Assembly: GCA_002310115.1 (NCBI GenBank)
Contig: DBYI01000090.1
Span: 1-18,721 of the forward strand
Origin: Ruminococcus flavefaciens
Lineage (GTDB): Bacteria; Bacillota; Clostridia; Oscillospirales; Ruminococcaceae
DNA length: 18,721 nt
Direction of reading: 5' to 3'
In this document: positions 6,811 through 14,881 of the stretch, in pieces
How positions within the stretch are numbered: position 1 is the first letter of the stretch
Layout of the letters: the number at the start of each line of letters is the position of its first letter
The notes under the pieces: generated by a model
The model's input: only the letters and a program-made list of their open reading frames with translations
What the model was told of the DNA's origin: nothing
Database searches by the model: none
Made by a program: the position numbers and the translations under genes

Positions 6811-9561
6811 CTATACACGTATCAAAAGCTTTCTGAGGCTCACACTGTCGAAGATATCCACTCTTCCATCTTCATTGATATCGGATGAGAAGTAGCTGTT
6901 AAGATAGCCTGCACCGAGGAGATATTTTTGCATCATAACAAGATCAGATGTATTAACTTCGCCGTCACTGTTGACATCGCCTTTAATCGGAAGTTCAACG
7001 TCTATTGGGGCAGCAGGCTCAAACACGAACCTTTGACTGTAAGAACCTGTAAACTGCCCCGAACCAAGCTCTGATTCGGTTCCTTGCGTATTTTCTGCAT
7101 CAATGCAATTTCCATTCTGCAATATGGAATAACTTCCATCCCTGTTGCAGATAATAGTGAATTTCTGGTTATCAGCTCCTGTAAATTCGGTTACTGAAAA
7201 CTTTCCCGAGCTTAGTGTGAGAGATTTTCCGTCTTGTTTTCTAATGGAATATCTGCCGTCGTCGAACTTTGAGAAATGCCATATTTGATCGTTAATTGTA
7301 AATGACAGAGGCGAGCCTGCAGGATCGAACTCAACGGCATGTTTATATATATCGCTCTGAACTATCCTATCATATATGTCAGTCATAAAGAGCTCGCTTG
7401 TAAGGATTCTCACCGTATAATTACCGTCTGTGACAGTAGGATGAACAGGAATCAGACTCCAAAGCTGACAGCCTCCTTCCCAGTAGTTCCACTGATTGAT
7501 ATTGCCGCCATTTTCCTTTGACCATTCATACACGTCAAGACCACCTGTGTCATTGGAACATTTTGATACTATACCATATTCAGAACCGCATTTTTTTAGT
7601 CTGAAAAGCTGATTATCCTTACCATTATACTTCTGCAGTTCGATATTAACACCGTCGTTGGCAGAGATTTCTGACACTGCGATGCACATTGACTCATCCC
7701 CTGCTGAAACTATACGAAAATAATTCTTATCAACTGAAATAAGCTTCCATTGCTGGGCCCAGCTTCCGTTACGTTCCCATTGTTGAATATTGGTTCCTTT
7801 GTCAAGCGTACCATTTGGAATATCTATTGCCATGCCACTGTTCTGGTTTATTATATAATATGCTACTCCGCTGAGAAGATCAGTTTCACTTAGCCTTGCG
7901 CAGGCACCTGAACCAGATATGTTATCGATCTTACCTGTAAGCTTAGAGGCTTTATCTGTGAAATCCACAAGTTCTGAACGATCTTTGCCTGTAAACTCTT
8001 TTGTCTGAACTCCCCATATCGACTGATTGTTATTTCCTACTGCTGTGAATGACATGACTTTTTTGCCGTTTTCGTCCTTTGCCGCCAAGAAGCAACCAGA
8101 ATACACCTGATTTCCAATAGTGATTTCAGCTGCTGATCTATCCTTTGCCTGTGACCATTTTCCCGTAACAGAACCACTGATACTGCCATCGGAATTCAGT
8201 TTAATACTGCTGTAATTAATAATCTTTCCGTCTGTGGAACTACCATGATTTATAAACTCATATTCACCTATGATGTCAGATTCATCATAGCCTGTTTCAG
8301 AAATATTATCCCCTGCGTATTCATATGGAGAAACAACAGGCCACCCCTTTTCGTTGAAATACATTGAGTGGACGCGTACCTCATGAAATTCATCTCCGTC
8401 ATCAAAACGGGTATGATATATAAGATACCATCTGCCATTGTCATCGCGCAGCACGGAGTTATGTCCACAAGCCATATAAGCTTTGCTGAGTGAACTTAAT
8501 TTATAATTTCCCATAACTTTAAGTCCGGTTGAATCTAGATTCGGATTTGTCGGAAGCACCGCCTGTCGGCCTGCAGGATCAATGAACGGACCAAGTGGTG
8601 AAGTTGAACGGAATACTCGCATATTATAGCCTCCTGTAGAGGTCAGTCCTCCATAAGTAACCCATAAATAATAGTATCCTGTATCAACGTTGTATTCAAT
8701 AAACGGTCCCTCTCCTGACTTGCCGTAACCTCCTGATATTTTCGTGCCGAAATAGCTGTCAACTATTCTTCCGTCGGTAGTCTTCCCAGTTTTCGGATGT
8801 ATGCACTGTCCTGTTCTTGGATCAATTTCAATGGAGAAAATACCGCCGGACCACGACCCATAACACATATACATCCTTCCGTCTGTATCAAAGAAAATTG
8901 TTGGATCAATAGCGTTTGGATATAGCTGATTATTATAATTATCTTTATTGAACCAATCGTCATTAAAAGTTACTTTACCCTGTGCTATAAGCTCGTCGAT
9001 GTTTGTGGAAGTATATTTACGGTTGACGTTCTTTGAGCTGCTTTTTGCGTAGCTGTCGTTATTCGTGAAGCCAGAGTAGATAAGAGTATCCACAAATGTA
9101 TATGGTCCCTCAACGTTCTTTGCAGCCGCATAAGCAATAACAGAACGAATATATGTAGACGATGTACAGAAATACATAAGGTACGCACCCTTTGTGCCGT
9201 CGCTGTTTATGTAATCGCCATCCCATACAACATCAGGAGCCCATACTGCAAAACCTCCTTCGCAATCCTCCAGATTTTCACCAGCCCAGTCAAAGGCTTT
9301 TTTGAGGTTCTGCGAAAGATTGCCAAACTCCACATTATTGGTTGTGGCATAGCCGTTGGAGAAACGCCTCCAGCTCTGAAGATCATTCGACTTTGCAGCT
9401 TCGATATGTGAACCGAATATATAATACATACCGTTAGCTTTTACGATAGATGGATCATGTACGGAAACGCGGTAACCTGCAGCAGTAACAGATATCCCCG
9501 ACAGAGCTGTCAACATAAGGCAGCCTGAGAGAAGGACTGCAATAAGCTTTCTTATTTTCAT
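6811..9561 (-). CDS. Cellulosomal GH43 arabinanase-like enzyme with two ricin-type lectin domains and dockerin
   Basis: This 916-residue secreted enzyme probably cleaves alpha-1,5-arabinan side chains of pectin. Order: signal peptide (1-28); GH43 five-bladed propeller (about 30-415) with catalytic Asp36 (HDPS), Asp219 (NAIDPT) and Glu284 (SGEGPF), plus GHNS at 366-369; GH43_C-type beta-barrel (about 428-525); a ricin-type/CBM13 lectin domain (563-705, QQW, QLF and QLW repeats); a second, more diverged lectin-like domain (710-850, QKF and QRF); and a type I dockerin (860-916) with calcium loops DVNSDGEVNTSD and DINEDGRVDIFD. The two dockerin repeats differ at the usual recognition positions (Thr-Ser versus Ile-Phe). 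ATG 9561 is preferred because AGGAGG lies 9 bases upstream and the signal peptide begins there; a longer frame to 9678 starts upstream of the promoter. Endo-arabinanase fits best, but other GH43 specificities remain possible. Confidence 0.9.
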   Translation of the reverse strand: MKIRKLIAVLLSGCLMLTALSGISVTAAGYRVSVHDPSIVKANGMYYIFGSHIEAAKSNDLQSWRRFSNGYATTNNVEFGNLSQNLKKAFDWAGENLEDCEGGFAVWAPDVVWDGDYINSDGTKGAYLMYFCTSSTYIRSVIAYAAAKNVEGPYTFVDTLIYSGFTNNDSYAKSSSKNVNRKYTSTNIDELIAQGKVTFNDDWFNKDNYNNQLYPNAIDPTIFFDTDGRMYMCYGSWSGGIFSIEIDPRTGQCIHPKTGKTTDGRIVDSYFGTKISGGYGKSGEGPFIEYNVDTGYYYLWVTYGGLTSTGGYNMRVFRSTSPLGPFIDPAGRQAVLPTNPNLDSTGLKVMGNYKLSSLSKAYMACGHNSVLRDDNGRWYLIYHTRFDDGDEFHEVRVHSMYFNEKGWPVVSPYEYAGDNISETGYDESDIIGEYEFINHGSSTDGKIINYSSIKLNSDGSISGSVTGKWSQAKDRSAAEITIGNQVYSGCFLAAKDENGKKVMSFTAVGNNNQSIWGVQTKEFTGKDRSELVDFTDKASKLTGKIDNISGSGACARLSETDLLSGVAYYIINQNSGMAIDIPNGTLDKGTNIQQWERNGSWAQQWKLISVDKNYFRIVSAGDESMCIAVSEISANDGVNIELQKYNGKDNQLFRLKKCGSEYGIVSKCSNDTGGLDVYEWSKENGGNINQWNYWEGGCQLWSLIPVHPTVTDGNYTVRILTSELFMTDIYDRIVQSDIYKHAVEFDPAGSPLSFTINDQIWHFSKFDDGRYSIRKQDGKSLTLSSGKFSVTEFTGADNQKFTIICNRDGSYSILQNGNCIDAENTQGTESELGSGQFTGSYSQRFVFEPAAPIDVELPIKGDVNSDGEVNTSDLVMMQKYLLGAGYLNSYFSSDINEDGRVDIFDSVSLRKLLIRV

Positions 9562-9600
9562 TTTAATATCCTCCTGCTTAAATATTAATTTGTTGATATT

Positions 9601-9629
9601 ATTATAGATTTTTTTGGTTATTTTGTCAA
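9601..9629 (-). promoter_or_regulatory. Promoter of the GH43-dockerin gene
   Basis: On the minus strand TTGACA (9624-9629) and TATAAT (9601-9606) are separated by 17 bases, a perfect consensus. The leader to ATG 9561 is only about 33 bases and contains AGGAGG. Confidence 0.85.
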
Positions 9630-9690
9630 TGAATCTAAGGTGTACAATAATACTATGCCTGTGAACAATAGTACTCAATTACATAAAAGA

Positions 9691-9727
9691 GAAAAAAATA
9701 ACTCCGCAGAATGAACTGCAGAGTTAT
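9691..9727 (-). terminator. Intrinsic terminator after the orphan frame at 9756
   Basis: The arms ATAACTC.GCAG (9698-9709) and CTGC.GAGTTAT (9716-9727) pair with a single mismatch. On the minus strand the stem is followed by a run of seven T (9692-9698). There is no T-run on the plus side, so it ends leftward transcription coming from 9756-9911 or further right, and insulates the GH43 promoter. Confidence 0.75.
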
Positions 9728-9755
9728 CATATTAATATGCGGCATGAGAATCTAA

Positions 9756-9911
9756 TTAGAACTCCCAAACCGGAAGGTCAAGCGTGTAGATCATAAAAAT
9801 ACAGTAATCATACTTTTGAAACCAATTTGATTGTAAAAAAGCAAAATTACTTGCATTAACAAAGCCCGAACTCGTTCTGACACTTTTCAAAAGGAAAAAC
9901 TTTGTTTTAAA
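9756..9911 (-). pseudogene. Orphan 51-codon frame, possible C-terminal remnant of a gene
   Basis: An open minus-strand frame of 51 codons ends in TAA at 9756-9758 and is blocked upstream by TGA at 9912-9914. It has no ATG near its start; the first internal ATG is 39 codons in. The translation has protein-like composition and ends YCIFMIYTLDLPVWEF. A proper terminator follows about 30 bases after the stop. This suggests the 3' end of a gene whose 5' part has been lost or frameshifted. An overlapping alternative frame (ATG at about 9923, MKSDLKQSFSF then stop, reopening as KVSERVRALLMQVILLFYNQ) also looks readable. The segment may instead be an interspersed repeat or a structured RNA with a terminator. 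No family is recognised. Confidence 0.35.
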
Positions 9912-10043
9912 TCAGATTTCATATATAATAATCGCAGAAACTTTTCCAAATATGACAATTTAGAAGATAATTATTTCTTAATCAGTGTTTTAGTTAAATA
10001 GTATCATTTTATGTTCTTATAGTGCTAAATATAGCAATTTATA

Positions 10044-10072
10044 TTGACAATAGACGAATTATGTAGTATTAT
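10044..10072 (+). promoter_or_regulatory. Promoter of the metallopeptidase gene
   Basis: TTGACA (10044-10049) and TATTAT (10067-10072) are separated by 17 bases. The predicted start near 10079 gives a leader of about 185 bases before ATG 10264, unusually long here. The leader holds an orphan AAAAAGGAG at 10112-10120 with no properly spaced start codon, and a perfect inverted repeat at 10215-10232. Confidence 0.7.
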
Positions 10073-10214
10073 ATGCACATAAGCTTTATTTAATTAACTT
10101 TAAATATAATCAAAAAGGAGTGAATTATCTAAAAACAAAAGCAAACTAATACTTAATTAATTATTCAATATATATCATTTGTATAAACCCAAAAGATTAT
10201 ATCACGAGATTGGC

Positions 10215-10232
10215 TCTGTCATATTTGACAGA
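10215..10232. repeat. Perfect inverted repeat in the metallopeptidase leader
   Basis: TCTGTCA (10215-10221) and TGACAGA (10226-10232) are exact inverted copies around TATT. It lies 22 bases upstream of the GGAGG ribosome site. It could be a repressor operator or an mRNA hairpin affecting translation; the sequence alone does not decide. Confidence 0.5.
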
Positions 10233-10263
10233 ATAATCACAGTAAATACTATTGGAGGCTCTT

Positions 10264-11976
10264 ATGAACACTAAAAGAATCATCTCAGGCGCTTTATCAG
10301 CTGCCATGCTTATAACTTCTTCATTAGGACTTAATGTAAAAAAATCATTAACTGCTTCAGCTTCATATTCGTCAGGAGCAGTATCGAAAATATCAATTTC
10401 CGATCACGCAATTTCCTTTGAAACTGAATACAAATCAAAAGGTGTAGAACAGCCCGTAGAATTCACATCAAAATCAGGATGGACCTATGAGCCGCGGAAC
10501 AAAACCTATAACTGTCTCGCAGGAAAAAACAAACACCCCTTAAAAAGGCAAGTAAAATCTTATGCGCTGGACAGGCAGACTCTGAATTTTGTTCTTACTG
10601 TTCCAAACAAACTTGAGACAGATACAACTTCGAAGATTGAAGAGCTACTTTCTATTAGCATTATCCATTCAAACGGTTCTGATTCTGTTTATACTTCCTT
10701 TGATATTGAAGCTGAAAAAGATACGAAAAAATCAAATGCTCAAAAAAACGTTTATAATATGAAAGGAAGCTTTATTTCATATTATGGCGAATCCACTGTA
10801 CAGTTATTATTCAATTCACAGCTTAAGGATTATGACATATCGATATCAAATGTTACACTAAATGCTGCAAATGTTGGATATCTCTATTCCACAGTTATTG
10901 ACGATAAAGATCAGAAGCTCCACCTTGCAATTGAAAAAAGCAAGGATTTTTCAGATGTCAGATATCATGAATGGCTCCGCTCTATAGGTCGTTATATTTC
11001 CAGCCTTTCTGATATTTCCGAAATAAAATATGATGATATCTACATCAGCTTCGATGACCCTACTGTTTCACAGCCTACTTCATGCTGTGATTATATACGA
11101 AATGTAGACGGTAAGAATGTTGGAATACTAATAAAGTTCCAGCCCCAAACAAGCGGATACCACTGCGAACAAATAATGTTAGGCAGACTAGACTGGGGAA
11201 TCCTCCATGAGATTTCCCACGCATACAGCCATCTAAATGATAACAACAGATGCTACGAAGCCTTCAATACAATAGGTGACGAGGGGCTTGTAAATGTCCG
11301 TGCAATTACTGCACTTCAGAACTGCTCTCAACTTGAAAATCAAAATATCTGCATTAATGGAATAGAACTCGGCTCATCACTACACGCATTAAAAAATTCA
11401 GCAGATGTCGGCAGTTATTATTTGAACAGCTTATTCGATCAATTGTACATATACGATAAGTATGCAAACAGCTTTGTTGACGGCTGGGCTACTATTGAAA
11501 AGATTATTCTTGGAATTGACGGTGAAATGAGCATTGACGCATTAAACGGTGCTATAAAGTTTATCAATGAATCAGGTAGTTATAATTACAGCAAATACGG
11601 AAATAATTCCATAGTCTTCACTTCAAGAGATACCATAAGATTTATCAATGTGCTTTATGCACTATGCAAGAACCACCCTGAGTACGGAACATCTCAGGAG
11701 AATTTCAAAAATTTCCTAAACGATTATGTTGGAATAGAGCGATTCTATCATTACTACAATGAATGGACAAAAAAAATAAATTATTACAACCAATCTACTA
11801 TTTATTATGATATAGACGGAAATCGAATATTTGATATAGACGATCTGCAGGCTCTAAAGGATTTTTTAGCTGGTAAAAGAACTCTCGCTCCTGAAGGAAT
11901 ATATCAAGCCGATTATAACAGAGACGGTTATATAAACGATCAGGACGCTATTAAACTTGAAGAGATGTGGTTTTAA
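10264..11976 (+). CDS. Secreted M60-like zinc metallopeptidase with C-terminal dockerin
   Basis: The 570-residue product starts with a signal peptide (1 to about 34). A beta-rich N-terminal region (about 40-215) precedes a gluzincin catalytic core with HEISH at 315-319 (zinc ligands His315 and His319, catalytic Glu316). The likely third ligand is Glu340, 20 residues later, in GDEGLVNVRAITAL. That spacing and the following Val-Asn fit the M60/enhancin-type HEXXHX(8,24)E pattern; M60 relatives attack mucin-like glycoproteins. The C-terminus (about 512-570) is a dockerin with two calcium loops: a degenerate DIDGNRIFDIDD and a canonical DYNRDGYINDQD. ATG 10264 is chosen because GGAGG (10254-10258) ends 5 bases before it; an in-frame TTG at 10252 overlaps that site. 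The dockerin implies attachment to a cohesin scaffold, giving a protease or glycoprotease part in the complex. Family assignment is moderate; the zinc motif and dockerin are clear. Confidence 0.8.
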   Translation: MNTKRIISGALSAAMLITSSLGLNVKKSLTASASYSSGAVSKISISDHAISFETEYKSKGVEQPVEFTSKSGWTYEPRNKTYNCLAGKNKHPLKRQVKSYALDRQTLNFVLTVPNKLETDTTSKIEELLSISIIHSNGSDSVYTSFDIEAEKDTKKSNAQKNVYNMKGSFISYYGESTVQLLFNSQLKDYDISISNVTLNAANVGYLYSTVIDDKDQKLHLAIEKSKDFSDVRYHEWLRSIGRYISSLSDISEIKYDDIYISFDDPTVSQPTSCCDYIRNVDGKNVGILIKFQPQTSGYHCEQIMLGRLDWGILHEISHAYSHLNDNNRCYEAFNTIGDEGLVNVRAITALQNCSQLENQNICINGIELGSSLHALKNSADVGSYYLNSLFDQLYIYDKYANSFVDGWATIEKIILGIDGEMSIDALNGAIKFINESGSYNYSKYGNNSIVFTSRDTIRFINVLYALCKNHPEYGTSQENFKNFLNDYVGIERFYHYYNEWTKKINYYNQSTIYYDIDGNRIFDIDDLQALKDFLAGKRTLAPEGIYQADYNRDGYINDQDAIKLEEMWF

Positions 11977-11991
11977 TCTATAAGTTAATAT

Positions 11992-12041
11992 CAAAAAGCC
12001 GAAGGATTTTTAACGTGACGAAAGAATCCTTCGGCTATTTT
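11992..12041. terminator. Bidirectional terminator between convergent genes
   Basis: AGCCGAAGGATT (11997-12008) pairs perfectly with AATCCTTCGGCT (12025-12036), a 12-bp stem. It is followed by ATTTTTATT on the plus side and flanked by AAAAA (11992-11996), which gives TTTTT on the minus strand. It serves the metallopeptidase gene (stop 11976) and the convergent GGDEF/EAL gene (stop 12065). Confidence 0.85.
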
Positions 12042-12064
12042 TATTCTTTTGATGCATTTTGGAG

Positions 12065-14314
12065 TTATAATGGCTGAATCGCTAAATCAGAAACGAGCTT
12101 TTCAGCATCAGCAGCAGACATAGGACGTCCCCAAATAAATCCTTGTATATAATCACATCCGATACTACGAAGCGTTTCAAGCTGCTCTTTTTCCTCAACG
12201 CCCTCAGAAATGACTCCAAGTCCCATAATGTGTCCCATTGATATCATTGCAGCAACATATTGTTTTGAGGATTCGTTTGAATTTACCCTGTCAATAAATG
12301 ACTTGTCTATCTTAAGCAAATTTACAGGTATCTTGTTAAGATAGCTCAATGAAGAATAACCTGTTCCAAAATCATCAAGAGCAAACCTTACTCCCATACA
12401 TCTGAGTTGATTTATGCACTGCAGGGCTTTTTCAGCCGAATCTATAAGTATGGATTCGGTTATCTCTATCTCAAACTGCCATGGTGAAATACCACTATTA
12501 CTAATCAGTTCGGATATTTCTTTAACGAAATCGTTTTTCATAAGATGTCTTACAGAGGCATTAATACTCAACGTCAGTTCAAGTCCTGTCTTTTTAACAA
12601 GATTACTAAAACAAGCAGCCGCTTTTCTGAAAACCATACTATCAACCTTATCTATAAGACCAACTTTTTCCGCAACAGGTATAAATTCTCCCGGAGATAT
12701 CATACTACCGTCTGCATCCTTCATACGAGCAAGGGCTTCAAATCCCCGTAGCCTATGCTCCATATCATACTGTGGCTGCAAATTGAAGAATATAGTATCA
12801 TTTTCAAGAGCCGCTCTTATCTTGTTCTCAACCTCAAGCATATGAACGTTCCTGATGATTTCAGAGGAAAACCTAAGGATATGATCACTGCTGCGTGCCT
12901 TCTTTACTTCGTTCATAGCAGCATCAGCATGGGATATGAGTGAATCTGCCGTATCAGCATCATCAGGGTACTCCGCATACCCAAAACTAGCTGTAATATA
13001 AAGATCACAGCCTTCAACTGTGAACGGCTTATCGAGTGATTCAGCGTATCTTTCAACAATACATCTCAGTTCTTTTTCAGAACTATATCCGCTGATAACA
13101 AGCAGGAACTCGTCACCATTTATTCTGGTAATATATTGTTTTACACCTGAATTATTTCCTTCCGCTAATGCCTTCCAACAATCTGAAACACTGATAAGTA
13201 CCTGATTTCCCGCCTCCTGTCCGAGAGAATCATTAATGCTTTTGAAATGATTGAGATCAATTGAAACAGCAGTGAATCTTTTATTACATTGAATAAGATT
13301 TGAAATATAGTCAGTACAGGCAAAACGGTTCGGAAGTCCAGTCAATGCATCGGTATAGCTCATGTACTCAAGACGCTTTAAAATCTTGTATCGTGCGATA
13401 TGTGAAGAAACAAAAAAGGTGGTAAACTCAAGTGTCTCTTTGATCCGCATAGTATCTTTGGTATCGAAATTGGTTGCCCATATGAAGCCGAGTATATCGT
13501 GTCCCTGACGCAAAGAAAACAGAACCACGCTTTCTACACCAGCTTCAACAAGTGTTAGATACCATGGATTATTTACACGCCGATAGTATTCCATATCATT
13601 CTTATTCTGAATAATGATACAGTCGTTTTCATTTCCCATCATACTTATCCACGAAGCCGCAATATTATAGTATCCTTCAAATTCTGTAACACGTTTCAAA
13701 GTACTGTTTTCCCTGAAATCAGTAGCAAGAATAGAATAATTCTTCTCTTCAGTATTCAGCAGAAGAACGGTGCACCCCTCTGCTTTGCATATCTGACGTA
13801 TCTCTGAAATAACACCTTCCATAGCATCCTTAAGATTGTTAGCTGTGTGTAATTTTATACATGTCTTGAGGACATCATTTGAAGTACGTGCGGTTTTATC
13901 TGTTTCAAGAACTACATTAACACTCTCACTTGGATTTGCAATATAGGCACAATAACAAATATCACCATCTTCAAAATCCAGTGGAATACAGTAAATGTCA
14001 AACCAGATGTCTACATTATCCATATGAGTATATGTATGGATAGGAACTTTCTGTACAGCAGCTTTGAAGCAAACTTCTTCAAAGATGCGATTTTTAGGGA
14101 AATATTTATCATACACTGAATTAGGAATAAACTGATTTCCTACATCTTCTGACACATAGAATTCATCACTTCTAAACCGCATTTCTATCATTTCAATGTA
14201 TTTTTTGTTTCCAGCAGCAAGACGTATCTCACCAAATCCAGAGTCGGGTTTTCTTTTAACAGATACAATACAAGCAGGTGCATGAAAACTATTGGCAAGA
14301 TTCTGAAAATCCAT
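12065..14314 (-). CDS. GAF-GGDEF-EAL protein, probable c-di-GMP phosphodiesterase
   Basis: The 749-residue product has no signal peptide or membrane helix and is likely cytosolic. An N-terminal region (1-130) resembles a PAS-like sensor. A GAF-like domain spans about 145-305. A GGDEF domain spans about 315-480, with the early motif DALTGLPNR (322-330). Its active-site motif reads NGDEF (399-403) instead of GGDEF, and no RxxD inhibitory site precedes it. The EAL domain (about 495-745) keeps the usual catalytic set: Glu526-Ala-Leu (FEALARM), Asn585, Glu617, the pair Asp647-Asp648 (DDFGTGYSSL), Lys668, Glu704 and Gln724. The protein therefore most likely degrades c-di-GMP, with the GGDEF domain either weakly active or a GTP-sensing module. 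Start ATG 14314 has AAAGGAG about 6 bases upstream. It is monocistronic; no convincing promoter was found upstream. The neighbours do not reveal the signal sensed. Confidence 0.92.
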   Translation of the reverse strand: MDFQNLANSFHAPACIVSVKRKPDSGFGEIRLAAGNKKYIEMIEMRFRSDEFYVSEDVGNQFIPNSVYDKYFPKNRIFEEVCFKAAVQKVPIHTYTHMDNVDIWFDIYCIPLDFEDGDICYCAYIANPSESVNVVLETDKTARTSNDVLKTCIKLHTANNLKDAMEGVISEIRQICKAEGCTVLLLNTEEKNYSILATDFRENSTLKRVTEFEGYYNIAASWISMMGNENDCIIIQNKNDMEYYRRVNNPWYLTLVEAGVESVVLFSLRQGHDILGFIWATNFDTKDTMRIKETLEFTTFFVSSHIARYKILKRLEYMSYTDALTGLPNRFACTDYISNLIQCNKRFTAVSIDLNHFKSINDSLGQEAGNQVLISVSDCWKALAEGNNSGVKQYITRINGDEFLLVISGYSSEKELRCIVERYAESLDKPFTVEGCDLYITASFGYAEYPDDADTADSLISHADAAMNEVKKARSSDHILRFSSEIIRNVHMLEVENKIRAALENDTIFFNLQPQYDMEHRLRGFEALARMKDADGSMISPGEFIPVAEKVGLIDKVDSMVFRKAAACFSNLVKKTGLELTLSINASVRHLMKNDFVKEISELISNSGISPWQFEIEITESILIDSAEKALQCINQLRCMGVRFALDDFGTGYSSLSYLNKIPVNLLKIDKSFIDRVNSNESSKQYVAAMISMGHIMGLGVISEGVEEKEQLETLRSIGCDYIQGFIWGRPMSAADAEKLVSDLAIQPL

Positions 14315-14461
14315 AGCTACTCCTTTCTGCCATTTTGTATTAATAAGTCCGATATGTATGTATCAATCTGATGTAACCTCATTACAATACACCAATCAAG
14401 TTCAATATGAAATAGCATATATAATGTTCAGATTGTAAAACCATTCATATGATCATAACTT

Positions 14462-14489
14462 TTTACATTCTATTGCACATCTATATAAT
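14462..14489 (+). promoter_or_regulatory. Candidate promoter without an obvious gene
   Basis: TTTACA (14462-14467) and TATAAT (14484-14489) are separated by 16 bases. No open gene follows. A transcript from here would run about 340 bases to the hairpin at 14804-14837. In DNA this AT-rich the match may be chance. Confidence 0.35.
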
Positions 14490-14803
14490 AACATATTTTT
14501 TCCTTATATACATTATTATTTTGTTAATAATCACATATCTCATTAACCTTTTGTATCTTTTACCAATGAAAATTACTGCCGTTTGTTAAAAGTGTGCAAA
14601 AATTAAGACATTCTCAGTAATCATAGAAAGAACATCATGGAACAATCTATACAAACCTATCAATATACTTTTCTCAATTATTTCTCGTCAACTCCCCCTG
14701 TCTAAAGATTAATGTAATTAAGTTAAAGAGGTCGGGGTATCCTGCCGCACTTTGATAAACGTAATGAAATTATAGAGTTAACCGATGGTATTGATAATAT
14801 ACA

Positions 14804-14840
14804 GAACTTGCCTATATGATTACATATAGTAAGTTTTATA
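14804..14840 (+). terminator. AT-rich hairpin, possible terminator before the ior promoter
   Basis: CTATATG (14812-14818) pairs with CATATAG (14823-14829). The stem extends outward past one bulged C (14811) through AACTTG (14805-14810) and TAAGTT (14830-14835), and ends in TTTTATAAAT. It stops about 15 bases before the -35 box of the ior operon. The heptamer CTATATG recurs at 14914-14920 in the ior leader, so the site could instead bind a regulator. Confidence 0.35.
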
Positions 14841-14852
14841 AATGAAATTTAA

Positions 14853-14881
14853 TTGACTTTTCAATGGCGTAATGCTATAAT
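14853..14881 (+). promoter_or_regulatory. Promoter of the ior-paaK operon
   Basis: TTGACT (14853-14858) and TATAAT (14876-14881) are separated by 17 bases. The expected start near 14888 gives a leader of about 59 bases to ATG 14947, ending in AAGGAGG. The leader is too short for a T-box or other large riboswitch. Confidence 0.75.

Noticed and set aside
6557..6895. 112-codon plus-strand open frame across the riboswitch promoter and GH43 terminator
   Set aside because: It overlaps a clear promoter, aptamer, terminator and the end of the dockerin on the other strand, and its translation has no recognisable features.
9562..9678. Upstream extension of the GH43 gene to 9678
   Set aside because: It would start upstream of the perfect TTGACA/TATAAT promoter (9601-9629); the signal peptide and AGGAGG fix the start at 9561.
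10120..10149. Nine-codon leader peptide starting GTG 10120 in the metallopeptidase leader
   Set aside because: The GTG overlaps the AAGGAG sequence, leaving no spacing for initiation.
10225..10251. Second promoter TTGACA with TACTAT just upstream of the metallopeptidase start
   Set aside because: The -10 match is weak and transcription would begin at or inside the ribosome site; the TTGACA here is part of the inverted repeat.
14777..14788. GTTAACCGATGG, resembling the 3' end of a c-di-GMP-I riboswitch, next to a c-di-GMP enzyme gene
   Set aside because: The rest of the aptamer (GACGCAAAGC-type core, tetraloop receptor stem) is missing, so the likeness is probably chance.
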